From assembly GCF_034377285.1 (NCBI RefSeq), contig NZ_CP139715.1:2588001-2652000 (forward strand): a stretch of DNA of 64,000 nucleotides. Direction: 5' to 3'. Origin of the DNA: Thalassobaculum sp. OXR-137. Its GTDB lineage: Bacteria > Pseudomonadota > Alphaproteobacteria > Thalassobaculales > Thalassobaculaceae. Numbering within the stretch: position 1 is the first letter of the stretch; the number at the start of each line of letters is the position of its first letter. The position numbers and the translations under genes are program-made. A model generated the notes under the pieces. The model made no database searches and had not been told where the DNA came from. It worked only from the letters and a program-made list of their open reading frames with translations. Positions 25,896 through 38,152 of the stretch are shown here, one piece after another.

Positions 25896-27307
25896 CCGAC
25901 AGCGCCGTTTCGAGCGGCCCGGTGACGGCGCCCCGCCCGCCGCGTCCCACCGTCGACATGTCGATGTCGCGACGCGACCTCGCCCGCCTGTCGCTGGCCG
26001 GTCTGGTCGGCGCGGCGGGGGTCGGCGGTTTCGCCGCCCCGGCGCGCAGCGAGTTGCGCATCGACATCACCCGGGGCCGGGTGGATCCGCTGCCGGTTGC
26101 CATCGCCGACTTCAAGGGCGAGGGCGTGGAGGCGACGCGGGTCGGCCGAACGATGACCGAGATCATCTCCTCCAACCTGGAGCGGTCGGGGCTGTTCAAG
26201 CCGATCAACCCGAAGGCCTTCATCCAGTCGGACCTGGATTTCGACACGCCGCCGCGGTTCGGCGACTGGCGTCAGATCGCCGCCCAGGCGCTGGTGCACG
26301 GCCGGGTGACCATCCCGTCGCCGGGTCAGTACCGCATCGAGTTCCGTCTGTGGGACGTGTTCGCCGAGCAGTACATGACCGGTACCTCGCTGACCGCCAT
26401 CGAGGAATCGCTGCGCCGGGCAGCCCATATCGTCTCGGACATGATCTACAAGCGGATCACCGGCGAGGACGGCTACTTCGACACCCGGTTCGTCTATATC
26501 GCGGAGAGCGGCCCGCAGAACCGGCGCAAGAAGCAGCTCGCCATCATGGATCAGGATGGGGCGAACCATAAGTTCCTGACCGACGGCAACACCCTGGTGC
26601 TCACCCCGCGCTTCTCGCCGACGGTGCAGGAGATCACTTACCTCGCCTACTATCAGAACCGGCCGCGGGTCTACATCTTCAACCTGGATTCCGGTCAGCA
26701 GGAGGTCCTGGGCGACTTCCCGGGCATGACCTTCGCGCCGCGCTTCTCGCCGGACGGCAACCGGGTGATCATGAGCCTGGCCAAGGACGGCGTGACCGAC
26801 ATCCACACCATGGACCTGCGCACCCGCCGGGTGGCCCAGCTCACCAACACCCGGTCGATCGACACCTCGCCGACCTATGCCCCGGACGGCAGCCAGGTGG
26901 TCTTCAACTCCGACCGCGGCGGCACCCAGCAGCTCTACACGATGGGCGCCGACGGCTCGAACGTGAAGCGGATCAGCTTCGGTGACGGGCGCTACGCCAC
27001 GCCGGTCTGGTCGCCCCGCGGCGACCTGGTCGCCTTCACCAAGATCACCGGCGGCACCTTTCACATTGGCGTGATGCGTCCCGACGGTTCCGGCGAGCGT
27101 CTCCTCAGTCAAGGATTCCTGGTGGAAGCGCCGAGCTGGTCGCCGAATGGTCGCGTTCTCGTTTACTTCAAGCAGACGCCGTCCGACCGGAGCGGACGCG
27201 GCGGAACGTCGAAGTTGTACACGATCGATCTTACGGGCTACAACGAGCGCGAGGTCATTACCCCGCTGGATGCGTCGGATCCAGCGTGGAGCCCCTTGCT
27301 TCGCTAA
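25892..27307 (+). CDS. tolB: Tol-Pal system beta-propeller protein TolB
   Basis: A 471-residue periplasmic protein with an N-terminal TolB domain (about 50-170) and a six-bladed propeller of TolB/WD-like repeats with signatures such as [30 protein letters not shown] and [14 protein letters not shown]. It binds Pal and TolA. The signal peptide has a twin-arginine motif [10 protein letters not shown] before the hydrophobic region, so export may be by the Tat system rather than Sec. The ATG at 25892 lies in the tolA stop. The last bases run into an AT-richer gap before pal. Confidence 0.95.
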   Translation: MTDSAVSSGPVTAPRPPRPTVDMSMSRRDLARLSLAGLVGAAGVGGFAAPARSELRIDITRGRVDPLPVAIADFKGEGVEATRVGRTMTEIISSNLERSGLFKPINPKAFIQSDLDFDTPPRFGDWRQIAAQALVHGRVTIPSPGQYRIEFRLWDVFAEQYMTGTSLTAIEESLRRAAHIVSDMIYKRITGEDGYFDTRFVYIAESGPQNRRKKQLAIMDQDGANHKFLTDGNTLVLTPRFSPTVQEITYLAYYQNRPRVYIFNLDSGQQEVLGDFPGMTFAPRFSPDGNRVIMSLAKDGVTDIHTMDLRTRRVAQLTNTRSIDTSPTYAPDGSQVVFNSDRGGTQQLYTMGADGSNVKRISFGDGRYATPVWSPRGDLVAFTKITGGTFHIGVMRPDGSGERLLSQGFLVEAPSWSPNGRVLVYFKQTPSDRSGRGGTSKLYTIDLTGYNEREVITPLDASDPAWSPLLR

Positions 27308-27383
27308 TGGATTAGAAGTTATAAGGAAACACGCTCGTGGTCGGCTGTCGGGAAACTGTGCAGTCCGGCTCGACGAGTCCGGG

Positions 27384-27403
27384 CCCGGCAGGCCGGGTCT
27401 TTT
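27384..27403 (+). terminator. Weak hairpin with U-run between tolB and pal
   Basis: CCCGG-CAGG-CCGGG (27384-27397) is followed by TCTTTT. The 5-bp stem is short, so it may be only a partial terminator or attenuator that changes the ratio of tolB to pal mRNA. pal could also have its own promoter in this 156-base gap. Confidence 0.4.
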
Positions 27404-27463
27404 GGACCACGAGGGGGGCGGGGCGCCCGGCACCACAGAATTCTCCAGAGGGACACACCTACC

Positions 27464-27967
27464 ATGCGCATCAAGTTTCTCAGCGTATTTGCCGCCGTCG
27501 CGCTGCTCGCTGCTTGCGAGACCGCTCCCGACGAGTCGGCGAATGCGGGTTCGGGCGGCAACGTTCAGCCGACCACTTCCAGCACGGCGACGGCCCCCAC
27601 CGGCCCGACCCCGGGCAGCGCGGAAGACTTCGTCGTCAATGTCGGCGACCGCGTCTTCTTCGCGTTCGACAGCTCCGCGCTTGACAGCGAGGCCCGCACG
27701 ACGCTCGAGCGTCAGGCGTTCTTCCTGCGCAAGTATCCGAGCACCTCGGTCACCGTCGAGGGCCATTGCGACGAGCGTGGCACCCGCGAGTACAACCTGG
27801 CGCTCGGCGAGCGTCGCGCCAGCGCGGTGAAGGACTATCTCGTCTCCCTCGGCATCGATCCGAGCCGTCTGTCGACCATCTCCTACGGCAAGGAGCGCCC
27901 GGTGAACCCGGCGTCGACCGAGCAGGCCTGGGCCGAGAACCGTCGCGGCGTTACCGTTCTCAACTAA
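27464..27967 (+). CDS. pal: Peptidoglycan-associated lipoprotein Pal
   Basis: A 167-residue outer-membrane lipoprotein. The signal peptide ends in the lipobox LLAAC with lipidated Cys18. A Ser/Thr/Gly-rich linker (about 20-50) and an OmpA-like domain (FAFDSSALDSEARTTL, VTVEGHCDERGTREYNLALGERRA) follow, binding diaminopimelate in the wall. It is released from TolB when Tol is energised. The gene is followed by a strong terminator. Confidence 0.96.
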   Translation: MRIKFLSVFAAVALLAACETAPDESANAGSGGNVQPTTSSTATAPTGPTPGSAEDFVVNVGDRVFFAFDSSALDSEARTTLERQAFFLRKYPSTSVTVEGHCDERGTREYNLALGERRASAVKDYLVSLGIDPSRLSTISYGKERPVNPASTEQAWAENRRGVTVLN

Positions 27968-27990
27968 CGGTTCGCGATCGCGTATTGGAC

Positions 27991-28024
27991 GGCGGTGCCC
28001 ACCGGGCGCCGCCGTTCTTTTTTT
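27991..28024 (+). terminator. Strong intrinsic terminator after pal
   Basis: GGCGGTGCCC (27991-28000), a 3-base loop and GGGCGCCGCC (28004-28013) form a 10-bp stem with one G-U pair. It is followed by GTTCTTTTTTT. It should end the tolQRAB-pal transcript, so cpoB probably starts from its own promoter in the next 90 bases. Confidence 0.88.
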
Positions 28025-28110
28025 GACCGCTTCGTTTGGGCGGACCGGATGCGGCGGCAATCTGCCTTCCGCGCCATAATTCCGCCGCGAGCATCCTGGA
28101 GACTGGGACC

Positions 28111-29103
28111 ATGATGCGCTTCCTCGTGATCATCCTTCTGTTGTCCGCCGCCGCTCCGTCCGTCGCTTCGGCGCAGGACGTGAACGCCCTGCTGAACCGC
28201 ATGGCGCGGCTCGAGCGGGAACTGGCCGACCTTCAGCGCACGGTTTATGCCGGCGGTCAGCCGCCGGCCTCGGTCACCTCCAGCCAGGCCACCCAGCTTT
28301 CCCAGCCCGACGGTGTCGGCGGATCGCCGCTGGCCCGGGTGGAAGTCCGCCTCCAGCAGATCGAGGCCGATCTGCGCCGGATCACCGGCCGCATAGAGGA
28401 GTTGGGCTACAAGGTGCAGAACGTGTCCGACCGGATGGACAAGCTTCAGACCGATACCGACATCCGCTTCCGCGAGCTGAGCGGCGACGCCGCCGGTCCC
28501 GCACTCCAGGACAGCGGGACGCAGCCGCGAACCGAGCTGGCCCCGCCGGTCGACGCCACGCCGTCCGCCTCCGGTTCGGATGCCGGGCCGACCACCGGCG
28601 CGAAGCCGAAGGATCTCGGCTCCCTGTCGGGCAGCGAGCTCTCCGCCCTGAAGGCGACAACGCCGCCCCCGGCCAGCGCAGCCCAGGGCCAGACGGCACT
28701 GCTCCCGGCCCAGGGGTCGGTGGAGGAGCAGTACAAGGCGGCCTTCGATCATCTGGTGAAGCACGACCTGCCGACCGCCGAAGCGGCCTTCAAGGCGTTT
28801 CTGGCGGCGCATCCGGACGACCCGCTCGCCGGCAACGCCCAGTACTGGCTGGGCGAGACCTACTACGCGCGGGAGCGCTACGAGGAGGCGGCCGTCGCCT
28901 TTCTGGGGGGCTATCAGAGTTATCCCAAAAGCCCCAAGGCGGCCGACAATCTGTTGAAGCTCGGCATGGCCCTGGCGCGGATCGATCGTAAGGAGGAGGC
29001 GTGCACGACCTTCGCCAAGCTGAACGAGGACTTCCCCAAGGCGCCGACGAACATCAAGCGCCGCATGATCAACGAGACCAAGGCGCTGAACTGCGGCGGG
29101 TGA
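28111..29103 (+). CDS. cpoB: Tol-Pal system protein CpoB (YbgF)
   Basis: A 330-residue periplasmic protein with a signal peptide (about 1-24, ending ASA). A short coiled coil (about 25-50 and 85-135) is followed by a low-complexity linker and three TPR repeats (about 210-325, including AFDHLVKHDLPTAEAAFKAFLAAHP and YWLGETYYARERYEEAAVAF). CpoB links Tol with cell-wall synthesis during constriction. The ATG at 28111 has CTGGAG upstream; a second ATG follows directly. The stop overlaps the tilS GTG by three bases. Confidence 0.9.
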   Translation: MMRFLVIILLLSAAAPSVASAQDVNALLNRMARLERELADLQRTVYAGGQPPASVTSSQATQLSQPDGVGGSPLARVEVRLQQIEADLRRITGRIEELGYKVQNVSDRMDKLQTDTDIRFRELSGDAAGPALQDSGTQPRTELAPPVDATPSASGSDAGPTTGAKPKDLGSLSGSELSALKATTPPPASAAQGQTALLPAQGSVEEQYKAAFDHLVKHDLPTAEAAFKAFLAAHPDDPLAGNAQYWLGETYYARERYEEAAVAFLGGYQSYPKSPKAADNLLKLGMALARIDRKEEACTTFAKLNEDFPKAPTNIKRRMINETKALNCGG

Positions 29104-30495
29104 GCCCGCCCCCCAACGCGGACGTTGCCCGGACGCCGACCCCGCTCGACGAGCGGGATGGGATCGCCCTGATAGAGGCGGTCTTGGCCGAAGAGGGCGA
29201 TCCCACCGGACCGGTCGCCCTCGCCGTGTCGGGCGGACCCGACAGCACAGCCCTTCTGCATTTCGCCGACCGCTGGTCCATCCTCCGGCGCCGACCGCTC
29301 CTGGTCCTAACCGTCGATCACGGCCTGCGCGCCGAGGCGGCGGCCGAAGCGGCCGATGTTGCCCGCCGGGCCGCGGCACTCGGCCATTCCCACAGAATAC
29401 TCCCCTGGCACGGCCACAAGCCGACCTCCGGCATTCAGGCCGCGGCCCGCGAAGCGCGGCTGACACTGCTGACCGATGCCTGCCACGACGCCGGCGCTTC
29501 GACCCTTCTGCTGGCGCATCACCGCGACGACCAGGCGGAAACGGTGTTGCACCGCATAGAGCGGGACACCGGGCCCGAAGGTCTGGCCGGTATGGCGCCC
29601 GTCGCCTGGCGGTGCGGCGTGCGGCTGGCCCGGCCGCTGTTGGGCGTCCCGAAGGAGCGGCTGGAGGCGTCCTGCCGGGCGGCTGGATGGGACTATGTGG
29701 AGGATCCCTCCAACGCCGACCCGCGGTTCACCCGCGCCGAGCTGCGGCGGCTGCGCCCGGCGCTCGACGTCGCGGGGCTGACCGCCGACCGGATGGCCCG
29801 CCTCGCCGACGCGATGGGTGCCGCCCGCCGGGCCATGGAGGCGGAGGTGAGGGACTGGCTCGCCCGCCATGCCCGGATCCATCCCTGCGGCACCTGCCGG
29901 CTCGACCGGGCGCTGCTGGCGGCCGCACCGCCGATCTTCGCCGCGGCCGTGCTGCGCGGCGTCCTGAACATTGCGGGGGATACCGGCTATCCGCCCCGGA
30001 CGGCGGCGATGGACGGGCTCCTCGCCTGGCTGGGCGACGCGGCGGGCGGTCGGCGGCGCACCCTGAGGGGATGCCTGCTGCAGGCCGATGGGGACAGCGT
30101 GACCGTGATGCGCGAGGAAGCGGCCTGCGCGCAGCCCCTGTCGATACCGAGCGGGCGCACAGCCTGCTGGGACGGTCGTTTTCTCGTGCATAATGCAACT
30201 GGCGGTCCGATCGGGATTCAGGCCTGCGGCACAGAAGGCTGGCGGCGGATCAAGCGTTTAGGGCTGGATGCCGCGCTTCCCGAGAGTGCCCGCGCGCTGC
30301 CGCACCCCGCGCGGCTCGCCTGGCCGATTGTCACTGACCTTGACGGGGTCGTCGCGCTCCCCCACCTTGTGCTTGGCGAGCGAAGGGCGCCCAACCCGGA
30401 TGATTTCGGGCCGGAGGACTTAGGGGTGATAATCCACCTGCTGGCGACGCGTGAGCGACGGATCGATGGCCCGATGGCCAATGGAAGGCTGACAC

Positions 30496-30503
<8 letters not shown>
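29100..30503 (+). CDS. tilS: tRNA(Ile)-lysidine synthase TilS
   Basis: A 467-residue N-type ATP pyrophosphatase that changes C34 of the CAU-anticodon isoleucine tRNA to lysidine. The PP-loop [12 protein letters not shown], the LTVDHGLR strand, [17 protein letters not shown] and the [15 protein letters not shown] motif are all in place; the C-terminal half is more variable. It probably starts with GTG at 29100, overlapping cpoB. Its end overlaps the ftsH start by 8 bases. The tilS-ftsH order is widespread and suggests coupled translation. Confidence 0.93.
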
Positions 30504-32421
<1,918 letters not shown>

Positions 32422-32464
32422 CCTGCCCGGTTCGGGTGACGTCCCACCGGAGAGGGTCTCTCCC

Positions 32465-33574
32465 ATGACACTACCCATCGTTTACGAGCCCGCGCCCAGG
32501 CGCGGGCTCTCCGCATCTGCCCTCCCGCAGTCCGACTATGCCCGGCCGGTCGGCCTGGTCTATGGCGCGGCCGCCCAGGCGGCCGTCGCGGCCGGCGAAG
32601 CGCTGCCCCTGGCCGGCGGTCCCATCGCCTTCCGCTCCCTCGACCTGATCCGCCGCGAGGCAGGGGTCGTGCGGGTCCTCACGGTCCCTGTCGACGCCTT
32701 GGACCCTGCAGCCCTGCCGTCCGGCACGATCGCCCGGCTGACCGCGCCGCGAGGCCCCCTGTGGGGCGCCGACGCTCTCGCGCCGGCCATCATGGGCATC
32801 GTCAACGTCACCCCGGACAGCTTCTCCGACGGCGGGCGCTTCGCCTCCCGCGATGCCGCCATCGCCCAGGGCAGGCGGCTGGCAGAGGAGGGCGCCGACA
32901 TCCTCGACATCGGCGGCGAGTCGACCCGGCCCGGCGCTGCGGATGTGTCCATCGCCCAGGAGATCGACCGGGTGGTCCCGGTGATCGAGGCGCTGGCGGG
33001 CGAGGGGCACCGGATCTCCGTGGACACCCGCAAGGCGCCGGTGATGCGGGCGGCGCTGGAGGCGGGGGCGACGATCGTCAACGACGTCTCCGGCCTGACC
33101 CACGATCCGGAGGCGCCGGCCTTCCTCGCCGGGCAGGCGTGCCCGGTGGTCCTGATGCATATGCGCGGCGAGCCCGGAACGATGCAGGCGGATCCGCGTT
33201 ACGATTGTGCGCCGCTGGATGTCTACGACGAGTTGGAGGCCCGGCTGACGGCGGCGGAGGCCGCTGGCATATCCCGCGACCGTCTGGTGGTCGATCCGGG
33301 CTTCGGCTTCGCCAAGACCGCCGCCCACAACATTCAGGTTACCGCCTGGCTCACCGTGCTCCACGGGATGGGGAGGCCCGTGCTCTTCGGCGCATCGCGC
33401 AAGAGCTCCATCGGGGTTCTGTCCCGCGGCGAGGCCGCCGATGCGCGCCTGCCGGGCTCGCTCGCCCTGGCCGGCGCGGCGATGGATCTGGGGGCGCAGA
33501 CGGTGCGGGTGCACGACGTGTCGGAGACGGCGCAGGCCTTGGCTCTGCGCCGTGCCATTCTGGCGGCTTCTTGA
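32465..33574 (+). CDS. folP: Dihydropteroate synthase
   Basis: A 369-residue folate enzyme joining pterin pyrophosphate and p-aminobenzoate. The TIM barrel (about 100-365) shows IMGIVNVTPDSFSDGG, DIGGESTRPGA, VNDVSG, MHMRG and DPGFGFAKT, all the substrate motifs. About 100 residues ahead of the barrel (from MTLPIVYEPAPRRG) form an extra N-terminal region absent from E. coli FolP but seen in alphaproteobacterial members; its role is not known. The ATG at 32465 is chosen because GGAGAGGG lies just upstream. glmM follows. Confidence 0.93.
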   Translation: MTLPIVYEPAPRRGLSASALPQSDYARPVGLVYGAAAQAAVAAGEALPLAGGPIAFRSLDLIRREAGVVRVLTVPVDALDPAALPSGTIARLTAPRGPLWGADALAPAIMGIVNVTPDSFSDGGRFASRDAAIAQGRRLAEEGADILDIGGESTRPGAADVSIAQEIDRVVPVIEALAGEGHRISVDTRKAPVMRAALEAGATIVNDVSGLTHDPEAPAFLAGQACPVVLMHMRGEPGTMQADPRYDCAPLDVYDELEARLTAAEAAGISRDRLVVDPGFGFAKTAAHNIQVTAWLTVLHGMGRPVLFGASRKSSIGVLSRGEAADARLPGSLALAGAAMDLGAQTVRVHDVSETAQALALRRAILAAS

Positions 33575-33649
33575 GCCCGCGGCGTTAATCACCTTTAAAG
33601 ATGCAATACGCTATAAATGTCGAAACAGTTGAGAGACTTTGACACGCCC

Positions 33650-35011
33650 ATGGCCCGCTCCCTTTTCGGAACAGATGGCATCCGCGGCCTCGCAAACGCG
33701 GAGCCGATGACCCCGGCGACCGCCATGGCGGTCGCGATGGCCGCCGGGGCGCGGTTCCATACCAACCATGGCCGGCGCAACCTGGTGCTGATCGGCAAGG
33801 ACACCCGGCTGTCCGGCTATATGCTGGAACCGGCGATGGTCGCCGGCTTCACCTCCATCGGCATGGACGTGGTCCTGGTCGGCCCGATGCCGACCCCGGC
33901 GGTGGCGATGCTGGTCCAGTCCATGCGCGCGGATCTGGGCGTGATGATCTCCGCCTCCCACAATCCCTACCACGACAACGGCATCAAGCTGTTCGGCCCG
34001 GACGGCTACAAGCTCTCGGACGCGGTCGAGGCCGAGATCGAGGAGATGGTGGCGCGGGTGGATAGCCTGCCGCTGGCCGGTCCGGAGGCGCTGGGACGCG
34101 CCCGGCGGCTGGAGGACGAGCAGGGCCGCTATATCGAGGTGGTGAAGTCCACCTTCCCCCGCGACCTGCGTCTGGACGGCGTCAAGGTGGTGATCGACTG
34201 CGCCCATGGTGCCGCCTACCGGGCCGCCCCGCGGGTACTGTTCGAACTCGGCGCGGAAGTCATTCCCATGGGCGTCTCCCCGGACGGGTTCAACATCAAC
34301 GACGGCTGCGGTGCCACCGCGCCGGAGGCGATGATGGCCCGCGTCCAGAAGGAGAAGGCCGATGTTGGCATCGCCCTGGACGGCGACGCCGACCGGCTGA
34401 TCCTGGCGGACGAGACCGGCCACAAGCTGGACGGCGACCAGATCCTCGGCCTGATCGGCGGTTCCTGGCAGAAGGACGACCGGCTGAGCGGCGGCGGCGT
34501 GGTCGCCACGGTGATGTCCAATCTCGGGTTGGAGCGCTACCTGAACGGCATCGGCCTCGAGCTGGTGCGCGCCAAGGTCGGCGACCGCTACGTCCTCGAG
34601 GCGATGCGCGAGGGCGGCTACAATGTCGGCGGCGAGCAGTCGGGCCACATGATCCTGTCGGACCACGGCACCACCGGCGACGGCCTTGCGGCCGCGCTGC
34701 AGGTGCTGGCGGCGATGAAGCGGGCGGACAAGCCCCTGTCCCAGGTCGCCCGCGTGTTCGAGCCGATGCCGCAGATCCTGCGCAATATCCGGTTCGCCGG
34801 CGGCGATCCCCTGGCCAGCGACACGGTCAAGGCAGCCATTGCGGCGAGCCAGGATGCGCTGGGCACCGGTGGGCGCCTGGTCATTCGCAAGTCGGGTACC
34901 GAACCTCTGATCCGGGTGATGGCCCAGGGGGACGATGAAGGTCAAGTCGTGGCCGCGGTCGACAGGGTCGTGGACGCAATCGAACTCGTAGGAACAAAAG
35001 CTGCGGAGTAA
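33650..35011 (+). CDS. glmM: Phosphoglucosamine mutase GlmM
   Basis: A 453-residue alpha-D-phosphohexomutase that turns glucosamine-6-phosphate into glucosamine-1-phosphate for UDP-GlcNAc. The phosphoserine loop is [12 protein letters not shown] with Ser103, the metal loop is DGDADR, and the sugar and phosphate loops GGEQSGH and [12 protein letters not shown] follow. The start at 33650 ([13 protein letters not shown]) fits the family. An upstream ATG at 33617 is in frame, but it sits on a CTATAAAT box that looks like the gene's own -10 element. UDP-GlcNAc is also the substrate of pseB in this window. Confidence 0.95.
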   Translation: MARSLFGTDGIRGLANAEPMTPATAMAVAMAAGARFHTNHGRRNLVLIGKDTRLSGYMLEPAMVAGFTSIGMDVVLVGPMPTPAVAMLVQSMRADLGVMISASHNPYHDNGIKLFGPDGYKLSDAVEAEIEEMVARVDSLPLAGPEALGRARRLEDEQGRYIEVVKSTFPRDLRLDGVKVVIDCAHGAAYRAAPRVLFELGAEVIPMGVSPDGFNINDGCGATAPEAMMARVQKEKADVGIALDGDADRLILADETGHKLDGDQILGLIGGSWQKDDRLSGGGVVATVMSNLGLERYLNGIGLELVRAKVGDRYVLEAMREGGYNVGGEQSGHMILSDHGTTGDGLAAALQVLAAMKRADKPLSQVARVFEPMPQILRNIRFAGGDPLASDTVKAAIAASQDALGTGGRLVIRKSGTEPLIRVMAQGDDEGQVVAAVDRVVDAIELVGTKAAE

Positions 35012-35019
35012 CGGCGGTC

Positions 35020-35832
35020 ATGCCAAGGTCGACTGAAGGGCGTGTTCTGATCGCTGCCGGATCCGATTCCGGCGGCGGTGCGGGGATCCAGGCGGATATC
35101 AAGGCGGTAACGGCACTTGGCGGATATGCCATGACGGCCGTCACGGCCTTGACCGCGCAGAACACCAAGGGTGTTTTCGGCGTCCACGAAGTGCCGATCC
35201 CGTTCCTGCGCCAGCAGCTCGACCTGCTGGTCGACGATATCGGCGTCGATGTGATCAAGACCGGCATGCTGCATTCCGGCCCGGTCATCGATACCATCGT
35301 CGATGTGATCGAGGAAAAGGCGATGCATGTGCCGCTGGTGGTCGATCCGGTGATGATCGCCAAGGGCGGCCATCCGTTGCTCAATCCGGACGCCATGCAG
35401 GTGCTGAAGGCGCGGCTGATCCTGCGCGCCCATCTGCTGACGCCCAATCTGCCCGAGGCGGAATTGCTGACCGGCATGACGATCAAGGACGTGGACGACA
35501 TGCACCACGCCGCCGAGATGCTGCTGTCGCTCGGTCCGCCGGCGGTGCTGCTGAAGGGCGGTCACCTGTCCTCCGACACCGTGGTCGACCTTCTGGCGAC
35601 GGAATCCGGCATTCGGGAATTCCGGAGCCGGCGTGTCGACAGCACCAGCACCCATGGCACGGGCTGCACCCTCGCCTCCGCCATTGCCACCGGTCTGGCC
35701 CAGGGGCTGGCCCTGGAGAAGGCGGTCGAGCGGGCGCGGAAATACGTGATCACGGCCATCGAGACCGCCCCCGGCTACGGGAAGGGCCACGGGCCGCTCA
35801 ACCACGTTCACACGGTCAAGGAACGCGCCTGA
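35020..35832 (+). CDS. thiD: Hydroxymethylpyrimidine/phosphomethylpyrimidine kinase ThiD
   Basis: A 270-residue ribokinase-fold enzyme that phosphorylates HMP and HMP-phosphate to the HMP-pyrophosphate used by ThiE (encoded at 12.2-12.9 kb). The start AAGSDSGGGAGIQADIKA, the substrate region PLVVDPVMIAKGG and the C-terminal ATP/anion-hole motif DSTSTHGTGCTLASAIA are intact. It lies 8 bases after glmM and converges on the GT20 gene with only 41 bases between. Confidence 0.95.
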   Translation: MPRSTEGRVLIAAGSDSGGGAGIQADIKAVTALGGYAMTAVTALTAQNTKGVFGVHEVPIPFLRQQLDLLVDDIGVDVIKTGMLHSGPVIDTIVDVIEEKAMHVPLVVDPVMIAKGGHPLLNPDAMQVLKARLILRAHLLTPNLPEAELLTGMTIKDVDDMHHAAEMLLSLGPPAVLLKGGHLSSDTVVDLLATESGIREFRSRRVDSTSTHGTGCTLASAIATGLAQGLALEKAVERARKYVITAIETAPGYGKGHGPLNHVHTVKERA

Positions 35833-35873
35833 GCGCTAAAGCCTGACGGGGAGAGGAGACCCGGTCGCGCCGA

Positions 35874-37400
35874 TTACTCGGCTGCGACCGGCTTCTTATG
35901 GCTGACCGGGCGGCCGGCGCGGCTTTCGGCCAGTTCCTCGAAGCGCTCCATCGTGTGCTGCGACCACTGGACGATGTCGTAGTGGCTCACGTTCTTGCGC
36001 ATCATCTGCATGCGGGCGCGCTGCTCCTCCGGCTTCATGTCCAAGGCCTGGTCGATGGCCGAATCCATGAAGCGTTCGGAATAGGGGTTGGTCAGCACCG
36101 CATAGGGAAGCTGCACCGCGGCCCCCATGAACTCTGAGATCACCACGGTCCCGAGCTCGTCTATCCGGGCGGCGCAGTATTCCTTGCACACCAGGTTCAG
36201 GCCGTCGCGCAGCGGCGTCAGCCAGCACACGTCGGCGGCGCGGAAATAGGCGATCAGGTCCTGCAGCGGGATGGCGCCGGTGAACAGCATGATCGGCGTC
36301 CATTCGAAGGTGCCGAAGCGGCCGTTGATGCGGCCGACCAGCCCCTCGATCTCCTCCTGCACCCGCCGGTAGACGGCCATGTTCTGGTTGGCCAGCACCG
36401 AGACGCACATCAGGCGGATTTCGCCGTGCAACTCCGGGCGGCGCTCCAGCAGCCGTTCGAAGGACTCCAGCATCTCCTTGGTGCCCTTGGTGTAGTCGGT
36501 GCGGGCCACGGAGACGATCAGCCGCTTGCCGCCGAGTTCTTCCTTGATCTCCTGGAGCTTGGTCTCGGTCTCCTCGGAGCGGGCGAGCTCTTCGATGTAG
36601 TTGACGTTGGTGCCGACCGGGAAGGCGTCGATGTTGACGATCTGATCGTGATACTTCAGCCGGGTGATGATCGTCGGCTCGGACAGTGCCATGCCGCGCG
36701 GCGACATCCCGTCCTCCACGTCGATCTCCTCCTCGACGCTGACATCGAACAGGGTGCGGGCGGTGTTGGCGAAGTTCATGGCGTAGCGCGGGATGTGGAA
36801 TCCGACCTGATCGCAATGGAGCAGGCTGTCCATGATCTCGTTGCGCCAGGGCAGCACGTTGAACACGTCGGGCGACGGGAACGGCGTGTGGTGGAAGAAG
36901 GAGATCCGTGCGTTCGGCTTCATCTGCCGCAGATAGACAGGCACGAGCCACAGATTGTAGTCGTGGATCCAGATGATGGCGTCGTCGGCGGCCTGTTCGG
37001 CGGCGGCCTGGGCGAACAGGAAGTTCACCTCCTGGAAGGTCGGCCAGTCGACCGGTCCGTAGTCGTAGGCGTCGACGAAGGAATGGAGGATCGGCCAGAG
37101 CGCCTCCTTGGAGGTCACCGCATAGAAGCTGTTCACCTGGTCTTCGGTCAACGCCAGGCGGGAGACGGAGTAGTCGCCGAAATCGTCGCTGATGGTGACG
37201 ACCCGCTCCCAGTCCGGCATCTCGCCGTATTCGCGCAGTTTCCAGGCGATCCAGGATCCGTGGGAGACCTGACCGAAGAAACTCTTCAGCGTGGGGACGA
37301 TACCGTTCGGGCTCTTGTTCGGTCTGAGTTCGATCTTCCCATCGACCTCGACCTCCTCATAAGGCTGACGATGGTAGACGATGACCAGATCCGATTTCAT
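35874..37400 (-). CDS. ggpS: GT20 synthase, probably glucosylglycerol-phosphate synthase
   Basis: A 508-residue family-20 glycosyltransferase with the retaining GT-B fold. Visible motifs are [56 protein letters not shown] (donor phosphates) and [18 protein letters not shown]. Sequence alone also fits trehalose-6-phosphate synthase (OtsA). The glucosylglycerol-phosphate call (ADP-glucose + glycerol-3-phosphate) is inferred from neighbours: it is coupled to an HAD phosphatase and to gpsA, which makes the glycerol-3-phosphate acceptor. A glucosylglycerol-hydrolase-like gene is divergent. It overlaps the HAD gene by four bases. Confidence 0.72.
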   Translation of the reverse strand: MKSDLVIVYHRQPYEEVEVDGKIELRPNKSPNGIVPTLKSFFGQVSHGSWIAWKLREYGEMPDWERVVTISDDFGDYSVSRLALTEDQVNSFYAVTSKEALWPILHSFVDAYDYGPVDWPTFQEVNFLFAQAAAEQAADDAIIWIHDYNLWLVPVYLRQMKPNARISFFHHTPFPSPDVFNVLPWRNEIMDSLLHCDQVGFHIPRYAMNFANTARTLFDVSVEEEIDVEDGMSPRGMALSEPTIITRLKYHDQIVNIDAFPVGTNVNYIEELARSEETETKLQEIKEELGGKRLIVSVARTDYTKGTKEMLESFERLLERRPELHGEIRLMCVSVLANQNMAVYRRVQEEIEGLVGRINGRFGTFEWTPIMLFTGAIPLQDLIAYFRAADVCWLTPLRDGLNLVCKEYCAARIDELGTVVISEFMGAAVQLPYAVLTNPYSERFMDSAIDQALDMKPEEQRARMQMMRKNVSHYDIVQWSQHTMERFEELAESRAGRPVSHKKPVAAE

Positions 37401-38152
37401 GCCGCTGCCCCCCGAAGGCTCGTAAGTGTTCGAATCACCTCATGAATACCGGCGGCGCCGTTGCCGCGGCTGATTGTGGTGTTCTCCAGGCTCTTAACGC
37501 GCGAGACGAGGTCCGGTTCGCTGTTCGCGACCGCGACGCCGCGCAGGCCGGTCTCGAACAGGGACAGGTCGTTCATCGTGTCGCCGGCAACGAGCACCCG
37601 GTCGGGATCGATCTTCAGATGATCGACCAGCCGCAGCAGGGTCGGCCCCTTGCTCACGCCCTTGGGCAGGACGTCCAGATAGGTGCTGGCGGAGGTGAGA
37701 CAGTCGAACCCGGCCGCCTCGATCCGCTCGGCCACCGCCGCATCGTAGCGGTCAGGATCGTAGTAGTAGCTGACCCGGTAGCGGAACGGGGTGGGCTGCA
37801 GCTCCAGCCAGTCGACATCGGCGAGCATCTCGCGGACCCGGTCGCCCGCATCGCCCCAGCGCCGGGCGATATCGGCCTCCAGTTCCGGCACCGTCTCGAA
37901 CTCGGCCCCCTGGACGATGGTGGTGCCCACGTCGCCGATGACGAAATCGGGCTTCGGAACCCAGCCGTCGCCGGTCAGCTCGCGGATGAAGGGGATGTCG
38001 CGGCCGGTGACGAAGACCAGGGATATCCGGTCACGGTTGGCGTCGATGGCGGAATAGAGCGTCGAGCGCTCTTCGTCGGTTCCGCCGAGGAAGGTTCCGT
38101 CCAGATCGGTCGCCAGGACGACGTCCGCCTTGCTGGGGTCGGTGCGGGTCAT
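37397..38152 (-). CDS. HAD-IIB sugar-phosphate phosphatase, probably glucosylglycerol-3-phosphatase
   Basis: A 251-residue HAD-superfamily phosphatase of the sucrose-phosphatase/mannosylglycerate-phosphatase (IIB cap) type. Its four HAD motifs are clear: ATDLDGTFLGG, VFVTGR, the Lys in LPKGVSKG, and AGDTMNDLSLF. The cap (about 85-160) binds the sugar. Lying between gpsA and the GT20 gene, with ATGA overlaps on both sides, it most likely removes phosphate from the GT20 product. It is not the cyanobacterial StpA/GgpP-type enzyme. Trehalose-6-phosphatase or sucrose-6-phosphatase activity cannot be excluded. Confidence 0.72.
   Translation of the reverse strand: MTRTDPSKADVVLATDLDGTFLGGTDEERSTLYSAIDANRDRISLVFVTGRDIPFIRELTGDGWVPKPDFVIGDVGTTIVQGAEFETVPELEADIARRWGDAGDRVREMLADVDWLELQPTPFRYRVSYYYDPDRYDAAVAERIEAAGFDCLTSASTYLDVLPKGVSKGPTLLRLVDHLKIDPDRVLVAGDTMNDLSLFETGLRGVAVANSEPDLVSRVKSLENTTISRGNGAAGIHEVIRTLTSLRGAAA

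Noticed and set aside
35874-37400. Plain trehalose synthesis (OtsA with OtsB)
   Set aside because: Not fully excluded, but the phosphatase is not the OtsB type by its motifs, and the coupled gpsA and divergent GH13-like hydrolase fit glucosylglycerol better.
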